Shown piece by piece: positions 42,183 to 50,069 of a DNA stretch of 64,000 nt. A program made the translations under genes and the position numbers. Below the pieces are notes generated by a model. It did not search any database. It was not told where the DNA came from and was given only the letters and a program-made list of their open reading frames with translations. Numbering within the stretch: the first letter of the stretch is position 1; each line of letters opens with the position of its first letter. Origin of the DNA: an uncultured Chthonomonadaceae bacterium (GTDB taxonomy: Bacteria > Armatimonadota > Fimbriimonadia > Fimbriimonadales > Fimbriimonadaceae); assembly GCA_946479035.1 (NCBI GenBank), contig CAMLDW010000003.1:1-64000 (forward strand), in the 5' to 3' direction.

Positions 42183-42601
42183 GCGCGACGGGCGAAAAGA
42201 CGGTGCTCGCGATCGACCCTGGTCACGCCAAGTGCGGGCTCGTGGTCGCCAAGCGCGACGGCGAGAGCAAAGTGCGGATGCTCTGGCGCAAGGTGGCGAG
42301 GGCCGAGGAGCTGATGGACGCAGTGAGAGAGGCGGCGCACGCGAGCCCGTTCTCAATGGTGATCGTGGGCTCGGGCACGCGCTCGACCGACGTGGTGAAG
42401 GCTCTGCGCGAGTGGATGCCGAGCCTTGGGATCCTCGTGGTCGACGAGCAGGACACTTCGATCCAGGCCCGCGAGCGGTACTGGGAGCACAACCCGCGCA
42501 GAGGATGGAGGAGGCTGCTGCCCTCGACGATGCAGGTCCCGCCTGAGCCCGTGGACGACTTTGTGGCGCTGATCTTGGCCGAGCGCGTGCTGGCGGGCTA
42601 G
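42179..42601 (+). CDS. YqgF/RuvX-like RNase H-fold nuclease
   Basis: A 140-residue RNase H-fold protein related to YqgF (16S rRNA processing and Holliday-junction resolvase-like). The first catalytic Asp is Asp13 in LAIDPGHAKCG. Later acidic residues lie in VDEQDTSIQARERYW and in PVDDFVALILAE. Its ATGA overlaps the DUF3084 stop. The sequence is divergent from canonical YqgF, so another YqgF may exist elsewhere. Its last 4 bases overlap the gene on the opposite strand. Confidence 0.8.
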   Translation: MSATGEKTVLAIDPGHAKCGLVVAKRDGESKVRMLWRKVARAEELMDAVREAAHASPFSMVIVGSGTRSTDVVKALREWMPSLGILVVDEQDTSIQARERYWEHNPRRGWRRLLPSTMQVPPEPVDDFVALILAERVLAG

Positions 42602-43695
42602 TCCGCCGGCTCGAAGGCCATCAAGAGCTCCTTTTTGATCTTGGCCTCGCTCTGCTTTGTATAGCCCTGCCAACCGCGCACGAGCAGTCCGGCCTTGTCG
42701 GCGACGAAGAAGAACGGGGTCCCTGGCGTGCCGTAGGCCAATTCGATCCTGCCGTCGTTGTCCCAGAAGACCGTGCGGTCCTTGTCCTTCTTTGCGACGT
42801 CCGGCATCTTGGTGCCGAGCGAGACCTCTAACAGGGCGCACCCCTTGGCTTTGAGCTGCCTTCTTAGGTCCACGAGAAAAGGTTCGATCCTTGCGCAGAT
42901 CGCGCAGTCGGGGTCCGTAAAGACCATTGCGACGAACGAGCCCTTGGCCAGAGCTGCGACGTCGACCTTTTTGTTTTGGCGGAGATCGAGCCACGAGCCG
43001 AACCACGCCCTGTTTGCGACCATGCGCGTACGATCGGTGGTTTCGGGAATGGCGTGGGGCATATAGCCGACGGGCAGGTCGTTCGCGTAGCTGGCCGAGT
43101 CGGAGGGCGAGGTCGCAACGACCTTTGTGAAGTCAAAGGTGATCTCGACGGGGCCGTCGGCGATCGAGATCACGCGGAGCCACCGCAGTACCCTTCCTTG
43201 CGGATCGATCCAAAAGGTGTGGCGTCCAGAAGAGGCGCGGATCTGGCTGACGATGAAGACTTTGTCGCAGGTCTGTCCTTGGACGGACTCTTGGCCCTGG
43301 TATTGAGGTTCGGCGTCGGCAACATACTCTCGGACCGACTTTGAGATGAGAAAGTTGGGGTAGCCGATATCTGCAAGCCCGGACTCTGCACCCGGGGGCT
43401 GAACGAAGCTTGGTGTGCGGGGCGATTCGAGGTAGTCGCGCAAATCGTCTCGGATAGCGATGCTCCCCTTGGCGGACTGCGTGAACCGGAACGCCTGCGT
43501 CTCCCAGTTGAGCGAGAACCGCTGCAGGTTGGGTTTACGGAGCTCGAGCTTGCCCGCGCCGACGCCGTCTGCGACAATGGCTTTGACTTGGTACTCGGCG
43601 GTAAGGCCGTCGGCCCTCGCCATGAAGGCGGCGTTGCGATCGAGGGCCGCCTTGGCCTGCTGCGGCGCGGCCAGCAAGAGCGCGAGGATCAACAT
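42598..43695 (-). CDS. Exported protein with LolA-like and thioredoxin-like domains
   Basis: A 365-residue protein with a short signal peptide (MLILALLLAAPQQAKA). The first half (about 20-205) follows the LolA/DUF2092-like pattern of antiparallel strands (FMARADGLTAEYQVKAIV, CDKVFIVSQIRASSGRHTFWIDPQGRV). The second half (about 225-365) is a thioredoxin-like fold with the CxxC DPDCAICARIEPF and a cis-Pro loop YGTPGTPFFF. It may reduce or carry lipid-linked cargo outside the membrane; this is inference. Two-domain fusions of this type recur in Armatimonadota and Planctomycetes as far as I recall. Confidence 0.75.
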   Translation of the reverse strand: MLILALLLAAPQQAKAALDRNAAFMARADGLTAEYQVKAIVADGVGAGKLELRKPNLQRFSLNWETQAFRFTQSAKGSIAIRDDLRDYLESPRTPSFVQPPGAESGLADIGYPNFLISKSVREYVADAEPQYQGQESVQGQTCDKVFIVSQIRASSGRHTFWIDPQGRVLRWLRVISIADGPVEITFDFTKVVATSPSDSASYANDLPVGYMPHAIPETTDRTRMVANRAWFGSWLDLRQNKKVDVAALAKGSFVAMVFTDPDCAICARIEPFLVDLRRQLKAKGCALLEVSLGTKMPDVAKKDKDRTVFWDNDGRIELAYGTPGTPFFFVADKAGLLVRGWQGYTKQSEAKIKKELLMAFEPAD

Positions 43696-43756
43696 GGGTA
43701 ACCGTGTTCTACCGCACGGGAGCCGTGTGCGTTCTGCCGAGCCCTGAAAACTGCGC

Positions 43757-44362
43757 TCACGGCTTGGGTGCGAGGTGGCCGCTCAGAGCGTCCCAGCAGG
43801 CCTGGACGACGTCATCGAGGGGTCGAGCAGCGTCGATGGTGCGCCAGCGGTGCGGCTCCGCCCTCGCCTCGGAGAGGAAGCCTTCTCTGACCTTTTGATG
43901 GAACTCCAACGGCTCGCGGTCGAGCCGGTCCTTGCCTTTTGCGCGCGCAAGGCCGAGCTTGGGATCGATGTCTAAGAGCAGCGTGAGGTCCGGCCTCAGG
44001 CCCTGAGTGGCGATCTCGTTCAAGTTGCGCAGGGCCTTGACGTCGAGCCCGCGCGCGTAGCCCTGATACGCGACCGTCGAATCGGTGTAGCGGTCGCAAA
44101 GGACGATCTTGCCCTCACGCAAGGCGGGGCGGACGGTTTTTGCGACGTGTTCGGCGCGGTCGGCGAGGAAGAGGAAGAGCTCGGTGAGGGGTTCTAGGTC
44201 TCCGCCTTCCAGCAGGATCTCGCGGACCGCTACGCCGACCTCTCCCGCGCCTGGCTCTCGCGTCGTGAGGACGCCGAAGCCCGCTTCCCGCAGCCTTTCG
44301 GCGAGGGCCTGCTGGACGGTGCTCTTTCCAGCTCCTTCCGGCCCTTCCAGCGTCACGAACAT
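43757..44362 (-). CDS. tmk: Thymidylate kinase
   Basis: Phosphorylates dTMP to dTDP. The 201-residue protein has P-loop EGPEGAGKST, the DRYTDSTVAYQGYARG motif that binds dTMP, and the LID region (LARAKGKDRLDRE). The ATG at 44362 gives MFVTLEGPEGAGKS, the standard tmk N-terminus, and lies 8 nt after TAATCT. An ATG 12 codons upstream would put the promoter inside the gene and was rejected. Confidence 0.95.
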   Translation of the reverse strand: MFVTLEGPEGAGKSTVQQALAERLREAGFGVLTTREPGAGEVGVAVREILLEGGDLEPLTELFLFLADRAEHVAKTVRPALREGKIVLCDRYTDSTVAYQGYARGLDVKALRNLNEIATQGLRPDLTLLLDIDPKLGLARAKGKDRLDREPLEFHQKVREGFLSEARAEPHRWRTIDAARPLDDVVQACWDALSGHLAPKP

Positions 44363-44376
44363 CGGGCGAGAGATTA
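44360..44376 (-). promoter_or_regulatory. Leaderless promoter of tmk
   Basis: TAATCT (44371-44376 on the minus strand), eight bases, then ATG at 44362. Its upstream elements overlap the divergent glcD promoter. Confidence 0.6.
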
Positions 44377-44393
44377 CTCGGGACAGCGGCTGG

Positions 44394-44409
44394 TACATTC
44401 GGGCCGATG
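44394..44409 (+). promoter_or_regulatory. Leaderless promoter of glcD
   Basis: TACATT at 44394-44399, seven bases, then ATG at 44407. The tmk and glcD -10 boxes are only 17 bases apart. Confidence 0.6.
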
Positions 44410-45840
44410 CCCCCTGCCGAGTCCGAGATGGTCGCTGCGATGGGGAAGTTGCTTTCTGCGGACAGGGTGCTGAGCGGCCCTGCGGTGCAGCGCGCGTACG
44501 ACTGCGACGCCTACACGGTGGACAAGAGCCCGCCTGCGTGCGTCGTGCTGCCGGAATCGACCGAGGAGGTGCAGGCGATTGTGCGCTGGTGCCTGGTGAA
44601 CTCCGTGGCCTTCACGCCGCGGGGCGCGGGCACGGGGCTGAGCGGCGGGGCGCTTGCTGCGCTGGGCGGAGTGCTGGTTTCTACCAAACGGTTGAACCGC
44701 GTGCTGGAGGTGGACGTGCAGGACCGCTGCATCCTCGCACAAGCCGGGGTCGTCAACCTCCGGCTGACACGGACGGTCTCTGACGAGGGGCTACACTTCG
44801 CGCCCGACCCATCGAGCCAGCCAGTCTCGACGATCGGCGGCAACATCGCGGAGAACTCGGGCGGGCCGCACACGCTGAAGTACGGCGTGACGGTGCAGCA
44901 CGTGCTCGGGCTGACGATCGTGGACTCGGAGGGGGAGGCCGTAACCCTCGGTGGCCGGGTCGCCGGGGCGCCGGGGCTCGACCTGCTCGGCGTGGCGGTG
45001 GGCTCGGAAGGGACGCTCGGCATCGTTACGGAGGCGTGGCTAAAGCTAACGCCGAACCCAGAGCGCGTCGAGACGGCGCTCGCTTCGTTTGGTGACGCAA
45101 AAGGCGCGACGAACGCGGTGGCGGCGATCATCGCCGCAGGGACGATCCCCGCCGCTCTGGAGATGATCGACGAGGGGTGCCTGAAGGCGGTGCTGGCGGC
45201 GTTCCCGCTCGACGTGCCCGAGGGCACGAAGGCGCTGCTCTTGATCGAGTGCGACGGGGAGGCCGAGCAGACGGGACGGGAGATCGAGACGGTGGTGCAG
45301 GTGTGCAAGAGCCACGGGACGCTGCGCGTGGACGTCGCGAAAGACGAGAAGGAGCGCACCAAGCTTTGGACGGCGCGCAAGAAGGGGATCGGCGCGATGG
45401 GGCGGCTTGCGCCGACGATCGTCACACACGACGGCGTGATCCCGCGGTCGAAGCTGCCGGAGATGCTGGACTTCGTCTATGAGGTCGCTCGCGAGCACGG
45501 GCTCGGGGTCGGAAACATGTTCCACGCTGGCGACGGGAACCTGCACCCGATCTTCTACTTCGACGACCGCGAGGAAGGGAAGATCGAGCAAGTGGTCGCG
45601 GCCGGGGAGAAGGTGATCTCCAAGTGCATCGAGATGGGCGGGAGCGCGAGCGGCGAGCACGGGATCGGCGTGGAGAAATCCGACCTTCTCAAGTTGATGT
45701 TCGGGCCGGAGGACATGCGCCTGCAGAAGCAGGTCAAGTCGATCTTCCAGCCTTCTGAGCTGTGCAACCCGTGTAAAGTGATCCCGGACCAGAAAGGGTG
45801 CGTGGAGCACATGCGGCGGTGGAGGGGCGCTGCGAATTGA
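44407..45840 (+). CDS. glcD: FAD-linked glycolate oxidase subunit GlcD
   Basis: A 477-residue FAD oxidase oxidising glycolate or a similar 2-hydroxy acid. The PCMH FAD-binding core carries PRGAGTGLSGGALA, STIGGNIAENSGGPHTLKYG and VGSEGTLGIVTEAWLKL. The C-terminal substrate domain has NMFHAGDGNLHP and SGEHGIGVEK. In known complexes GlcD works with GlcE and the Fe-S subunit GlcF. GlcE follows; GlcF does not. Confidence 0.94.
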   Translation: MPPAESEMVAAMGKLLSADRVLSGPAVQRAYDCDAYTVDKSPPACVVLPESTEEVQAIVRWCLVNSVAFTPRGAGTGLSGGALAALGGVLVSTKRLNRVLEVDVQDRCILAQAGVVNLRLTRTVSDEGLHFAPDPSSQPVSTIGGNIAENSGGPHTLKYGVTVQHVLGLTIVDSEGEAVTLGGRVAGAPGLDLLGVAVGSEGTLGIVTEAWLKLTPNPERVETALASFGDAKGATNAVAAIIAAGTIPAALEMIDEGCLKAVLAAFPLDVPEGTKALLLIECDGEAEQTGREIETVVQVCKSHGTLRVDVAKDEKERTKLWTARKKGIGAMGRLAPTIVTHDGVIPRSKLPEMLDFVYEVAREHGLGVGNMFHAGDGNLHPIFYFDDREEGKIEQVVAAGEKVISKCIEMGGSASGEHGIGVEKSDLLKLMFGPEDMRLQKQVKSIFQPSELCNPCKVIPDQKGCVEHMRRWRGAAN

Positions 45841-46646
45841 GCGCCTTGGAGCAGTTCTGCGCCGCGCTCAGAGAGGCGGGCGCGTGTCTGATCTCGGGCA
45901 GGGGAAGCCGCGCGGGTTTTCTTCCTCCGTGGAGCGGCGCGACGGTCTCGACATCTTCGCTCTCGGGGATCATCGCCCACGACGTCGACGACCAAGTCGT
46001 GGAGGTCTGGGCTGGGACGCCCGTCTCCGAGCTGCAACACGAGTTGGCAAGGCACGGCCAGTGTCTGCCTTTGGCGGGCAGTGGGGACTTGCCGGCCGTC
46101 GTCGAGGGCGGCGGCGGCACGGTGGGCGGCATGCTTGCGATGAACCTGCCCCACGGGCTGTGGGCGCAGTGCGGCGGCCCGCGCGACTGGACGCTCGGTG
46201 CGCGGGTCGTGCGGACGGACGGCACGGTTGCAAAGAGCGGATCGAAGGCGGTGAAGAGCGTGGCTGGCTACGACGCGCACAAGCTGTTCATTGGCTCGCG
46301 CGGCACGCTGGGCGCGATCGCGAGCGCCGTGCTGCGCACGCTGCCTAGCAAGGCGCTGCCGCGGCACGAGGTCGATCCACGCCAGCCGTGCGACGGCGCG
46401 TGCTTTGTGGTGCGGTGCTTGGCGACGGACTTCGAGGCTGCGGTCGAAAGGGCCCGATCGGTCGTCGCGGCGGACAGGCGTTCGTGTACGATCTGGTGCT
46501 TGGAAGAGCCCGAGGTGCCAGAGCACGGGTGGATGGTGGGCCCGGGAGGCGTGCGGTCCAGGCCGCCCCAGCCGCTCAAGTACGAGCGACGGGCAGGCGA
46601 GGTATTCGACCCGGCGCGCAAGCTGGCACCAGGTTGGAAGGAATGA
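45837..46646 (+). CDS. glcE: Glycolate oxidase FAD-binding subunit GlcE
   Basis: A 269-residue FAD-binding protein like GlcE. It contains VEGGGGTVGGMLAMN and VAGYDAHKLFIGSRGTLGAI, the family segment, with an N-terminal FAD-binding pattern. The start is TTG at 45837 in a TTGA overlap with glcD, so translation is coupled. It is shorter than usual GlcE (about 350 residues). The operon then continues into an acyl-CoA dehydrogenase-like gene instead of glcF. Confidence 0.88.
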   Translation: MSALEQFCAALREAGACLISGRGSRAGFLPPWSGATVSTSSLSGIIAHDVDDQVVEVWAGTPVSELQHELARHGQCLPLAGSGDLPAVVEGGGGTVGGMLAMNLPHGLWAQCGGPRDWTLGARVVRTDGTVAKSGSKAVKSVAGYDAHKLFIGSRGTLGAIASAVLRTLPSKALPRHEVDPRQPCDGACFVVRCLATDFEAAVERARSVVAADRRSCTIWCLEEPEVPEHGWMVGPGGVRSRPPQPLKYERRAGEVFDPARKLAPGWKE

Positions 46647-47731
46647 GCCCCAACGAGCAGACCCTTGTCGATGCCGTCGCGTTCCTGCGCGACGAGGTGG
46701 CCCCTCGCGCGAACGAGATCGATATGGACCTGGGCGCGCTGCGATGGGCGCTCGACGCGCTCTGCGCGCGCGGACTGATGTCGCTGAGGAGGCCGATGGA
46801 ATACGGCGGGCCCGGGTTCAGCGAAGCCCAGTTCCGCGACTTCCAGGAGGCGGTGGCGCGCTATTCCGGCTCGCTCGCTTTCTTGCAGACGCAGCACCAG
46901 AGCGCGGCGAGCATGATCGCGAAGGGCGAGAACGAAGCGCTGATGCGCGCAGTGCTGCCGAAGATGGGGGACGGCGAGCGGCTGATCGGCATCGGGTTCA
47001 GCCAGCTGAGGCGGCCGGGCCCGCCGATGCTGACCGCCGAGAAAGTTTCCGAGGGCTATTTGCTCGATGGCGGGGTGCCGTGGGTTACAGGGTACGGGCT
47101 GTTTGGCGAGTTCCTGATCGGTGCGTCGCTGCCCGACGGGCGCGCGGTGTTCGGGATCGTGCCGTTCGTGGAGGCTGAGCGTTCCGGCGGGCGGATCTCG
47201 TTCACCGAACCGATGAGGCTGGCAGCGATGGAGAGCCCGCAGACGGTCTCGGCAAAGCTCGAGCGTTTCCTATTGAGGGAAGAGGACGTCGCGTTTACCA
47301 AACCATCCGGTTGGATCCAGAACAACGACATGATCAACATCACGCTGCAAGGCTTCTTTGCGCTGGGGTGCGCGAGAGCGGGGCTGGACCAGCTGCTCGC
47401 GGCGTGGGAGAGGAAGCGCTCTGACTTTTTGAAGGATGCGCACGACGGGCTGGAAAGGGAACTGGACGAGTGCAGGCGGCAGACGATCTTAGCGCAGGAG
47501 ACCGGCGACGAGGACGTGACGACCGACGAGAAGCTGCGAATACGCGCCTGGGCGATCGACCTAGCGGTGCGATGCGCCCACGCTGGCGTGGCCGCGCACA
47601 GCGGCGCTGCGAACAGCGTGAAGCACCCGGCGCAGCGCGTGTACCGGGAGGCTCTGGTGTACACGGTCTCGGCGCAGACGACCGGGATCATGGAGGCGAC
47701 CCTGCGGCGTTTAGTAGAGCGTGGCGTGTAG
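46643..47731 (+). CDS. Acyl-CoA dehydrogenase-like flavoprotein
   Basis: A 362-residue member of the acyl-CoA dehydrogenase fold. An N-terminal helical domain, a beta domain (GYLLDGGVPWVTGYG and VFGIVPFVEAERSGG) and a C-terminal helical domain are all present. The canonical catalytic Glu cannot be placed with confidence, so a role on acyl-CoA is not certain. The ATG overlaps the glcE stop (ATGA). Substrate unknown. The association with glycolate oxidase subunits is unusual. Confidence 0.82.
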   Translation: MSPNEQTLVDAVAFLRDEVAPRANEIDMDLGALRWALDALCARGLMSLRRPMEYGGPGFSEAQFRDFQEAVARYSGSLAFLQTQHQSAASMIAKGENEALMRAVLPKMGDGERLIGIGFSQLRRPGPPMLTAEKVSEGYLLDGGVPWVTGYGLFGEFLIGASLPDGRAVFGIVPFVEAERSGGRISFTEPMRLAAMESPQTVSAKLERFLLREEDVAFTKPSGWIQNNDMINITLQGFFALGCARAGLDQLLAAWERKRSDFLKDAHDGLERELDECRRQTILAQETGDEDVTTDEKLRIRAWAIDLAVRCAHAGVAAHSGAANSVKHPAQRVYREALVYTVSAQTTGIMEATLRRLVERGV

Positions 47732-47738
47732 CAAGAGG

Positions 47739-47753
47739 TATGGTCGGTCGGTG
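47739..47753 (+). promoter_or_regulatory. Leaderless promoter of gene 47751-48359
   Basis: TATGGT at 47739-47744, six bases, then GTG at 47751. It lies 7 bases after the previous stop, so the gene has its own promoter. Confidence 0.6.
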
Positions 47754-48359
47754 CGTACCCTGGCCGCGGCGCTCGCGATCCTCCTTTCGTCGTCGGCTTT
47801 CGCAGAGCGGCTCATCTTGATCCCCACGGGGAAGAAGCTCCTCACCGACACCTTCAGCCTCGAGTTCTTGACGGAGCCGAGCCGCGACAACACGATGGGC
47901 TGGTTGGGGGGCGGGCTGGGGCACTCGTTCGACTTCGAGCTGACGGGCGAGAGCTTCAACTCCAACCGGATGGTGAACAGCCTCGACTTTTCGTACAACT
48001 ACACCGTCCCGGTCATGGACTTCGTGCCGGGGATCAGCGTCGGCGTGCAGGACGCGACGAACGTGACGGAGAGGGGCCGCAACATGTACGTGGCGGTCAC
48101 GTACCGCTTTGGTAACAACGGCAAGCTGAACCAGGACGTACCGACGGAGTTCACGTTCGGGCTCTGGACGCGGAAGAAGGGCGCGGTGTTCGGAGGGGTC
48201 ACGCTGCCGTTCTCGAAGGTGCTCTCCCTAGTCGCAGAGCACGATTCAGTGAACCTGACGGGGGGCGTCGAGATCTGTCCGTTCAATGGTGGGGCGTTCC
48301 GGTTCCTGTTCCGCCAGAACCAGGTCATCGTCGGGCTTCGGGTGCAGTCGAGGTTTTGA
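47751..48359 (+). CDS. Probable small outer-membrane beta-barrel protein
   Basis: A 202-residue exported protein. Signal peptide from the GTG at 47751: MRTLAAALAILLSSSAFA. The mature chain alternates hydrophobic and polar residues (SLDFSYNYTVPVMDF, NMYVAVTYRFGN, FTFGLWTRKKGAV) and ends in VGLRVQSRF. The final Phe and predicted strand number (about 8-10) fit a small barrel. The last 35 bases overlap plsC on the opposite strand. Transport or structural role unknown. Confidence 0.68.
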   Translation: MRTLAAALAILLSSSAFAERLILIPTGKKLLTDTFSLEFLTEPSRDNTMGWLGGGLGHSFDFELTGESFNSNRMVNSLDFSYNYTVPVMDFVPGISVGVQDATNVTERGRNMYVAVTYRFGNNGKLNQDVPTEFTFGLWTRKKGAVFGGVTLPFSKVLSLVAEHDSVNLTGGVEICPFNGGAFRFLFRQNQVIVGLRVQSRF

Positions 48360-49002
48360 GCTCGAGCCCTACGGTTCCGCACAGGCCGACGATGTCGCGG
48401 GCGAGGCGCGCCGCAAAGAGCTCCCGGTTCTCCCTTTCCGATGCGCCCGTCGCGAGCTCCTCATAGGTAAACGGCTCTCCGAACGCGACTCGGATCCGAG
48501 AAAAGCCGGGCAGCTTCCTTCCCTTGGGCAGGATGCGGTGCGTGCCGTATACGCCGACAGGCACGACGAGCGCGCCGGACCGCTTGGCAAGGAGCGCGAC
48601 GCCGCTCTGGACCGGCCCCAGCGTCTTACCATCGCCGCGCGTGCCCTCTGGGAACATGATGAGCGCCCGGCCCTCCTTTAGTTTTTCGAGCGCCAGGCGC
48701 ACAGCGCTGGTGTCGCCTTCTCCGCGCTTGACCGGGAACGCGCCGACGCTCCTGATAAGCGGCCCGAGCACCGGGACCTTGAACAGCTCCTCTTTTGCGA
48801 AGAAGCTGAGCTGCCTCCTGCTCGCGCAGGCAACGACGGGAGGATCGAAGTTGGAAACGTGGTTGGGCGCAAGGATGATCGGGCCGCGCTCCGGGACCTT
48901 GTCGCCACCGACGATCTTCAGGCTTCCGCCGAAGAACCGCAAGGCAATGTGCCGCGCGACCCAAAGGACGAACGCGTACCAGGACGAGCGCTCACGTGGC
49001 AC
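48325..49002 (-). CDS. plsC: 1-acyl-sn-glycerol-3-phosphate acyltransferase (PlsC family)
   Basis: Adds a fatty acid to lysophosphatidate in phospholipid synthesis. The 225-residue protein has the acyltransferase motif HVSNFD (His48, Asp53), GLLxRSVGAFPVKR-like block II and FPEGTRGDGKT. The GTG at 49002 sits 6 nt after CATAAT, so the gene is probably leaderless. Longer frames upstream have no homology and cross the oxidoreductase gene. An N-terminal hydrophobic stretch (about 9-22) anchors it to the membrane. Confidence 0.9.
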   Translation of the reverse strand: MPRERSSWYAFVLWVARHIALRFFGGSLKIVGGDKVPERGPIILAPNHVSNFDPPVVACASRRQLSFFAKEELFKVPVLGPLIRSVGAFPVKRGEGDTSAVRLALEKLKEGRALIMFPEGTRGDGKTLGPVQSGVALLAKRSGALVVPVGVYGTHRILPKGRKLPGFSRIRVAFGEPFTYEELATGASERENRELFAARLARDIVGLCGTVGLELKTSTAPEARR

Positions 49003-49014
49003 TTTGAGATTATG
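49000..49014 (-). promoter_or_regulatory. Leaderless promoter of plsC
   Basis: CATAAT (49009-49014 on the minus strand), six bases, then GTG at 49002. Confidence 0.6.
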
Positions 49015-49058
49015 GAGCCAGAGTCTTGTGCGTCTGACCTTGGGGAGGGCGCCGGGCC

Positions 49059-50069
49059 TTAGAGGGAAAAACGCGGCCACCTGCCAAGGTCCGTCTTGTC
49101 TTCGCACACTTCGGCGAGCAGCCGGCCGATCCATGGGCCGAACTTGAACCCGTGCCCGCTGCACGGGCTGGCGACGACGGTTTTCGCGTCGATCTTTGAG
49201 ATCCGGAAGTCCTCGTCCGCCGCGCGCGTGTAAAGGCACGTGTGGGCCTCGACGAAGTTGGGCCTCGGGTCTCCCAAGCGCCTCTCGACGAAGTCGCGCA
49301 TGACCTCGATCGCGGCGGGGTCGGGGCCCTGGCGCAGCTCGTCCGGGTCGATCTCTCGCAGGAGGTCGTGGCAGCCTAGCTTGAACGCGCTCTTTCCCGC
49401 CTCGTTGGGAAAACCGTAGACCTGCCCGTGGTGCGACTCGATGTAGACCGGCCCGTCCAACCGGCCCTCGACGTAAGCAAAGGTCGCCTGTCGGACCGAT
49501 ACGGGGAACGGCGCAAAGTCGCGCACCCACGCGCCTGCCGTCACAACGACGCGGTCAAACTCCTTGAGCTCGGCCAGCGACTCCACCTTGTGGTTGAGGA
49601 ACTTGGCCCCGTGCCTGCCCGCCGTGTCGCGGCAGGTCTGCAGCACAGTGGGCGGGTGGACCCAGCCGGCCTCGGGGGTGAGGACGCCGACCTCTCCTTG
49701 TTCGAAATGGAACTGCGTATCTCCCGGCCCTTTGAGGTCGAAAGGGACCTGGAGCTTGGTGAGCGCGGCGATCTGGTCGGCGATGACCGGGTCTTGGCGC
49801 TGGCCGAAGTAGAGAAGACCCACTTCGTGCAGGAAGAGCTTGTCGCTCTCCTTCTGCAGCTCCCGCCAAAGCGGGTAGCCGTCGAGCAGGATCTCGGTGT
49901 AGAAGGCGTCAGGGTAGGCCTTGCGCACGATGCGCGACTCGCCGTGGGAGGATCCGAGCGTGTGCCCGTGCTCGAACTGCTCGAACGCCGTGACCTCGTG
50001 CCCTCGCAAGGCGAGCTCGCGCGCCGTGCAACAGCCCATCACGCCGCACCCGACGACCGCGACCTTCAC
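49059..50069 (-). CDS. Sarcosine oxidase/N-methyltryptophan oxidase-type flavoenzyme
   Basis: A 336-residue FAD amine oxidase of the monomeric sarcosine oxidase group, producing H2O2 from N-methylated or other secondary amines. FAD-binding GxGxxG is GCGVMG near the N-terminus. The covalent-FAD Cys motif PCSGHGFKFGP and the family GSSHGESRIVR are present. GTG at 50069 overlaps the NanE/ROK stop by 4 nt, so it is the last gene of the operon. A link to amino-sugar metabolism is suggested by position only. Confidence 0.9.
   Translation of the reverse strand: MKVAVVGCGVMGCCTARELALRGHEVTAFEQFEHGHTLGSSHGESRIVRKAYPDAFYTEILLDGYPLWRELQKESDKLFLHEVGLLYFGQRQDPVIADQIAALTKLQVPFDLKGPGDTQFHFEQGEVGVLTPEAGWVHPPTVLQTCRDTAGRHGAKFLNHKVESLAELKEFDRVVVTAGAWVRDFAPFPVSVRQATFAYVEGRLDGPVYIESHHGQVYGFPNEAGKSAFKLGCHDLLREIDPDELRQGPDPAAIEVMRDFVERRLGDPRPNFVEAHTCLYTRAADEDFRISKIDAKTVVASPCSGHGFKFGPWIGRLLAEVCEDKTDLGRWPRFSL

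Noticed and set aside
48325..49530. plsC start far upstream inside the oxidoreductase gene
   Set aside because: The extra residues have no acyltransferase homology and run antisense in frame to the neighbouring gene's coding sequence. The GTG at 49002 fits family length and a -10 box.
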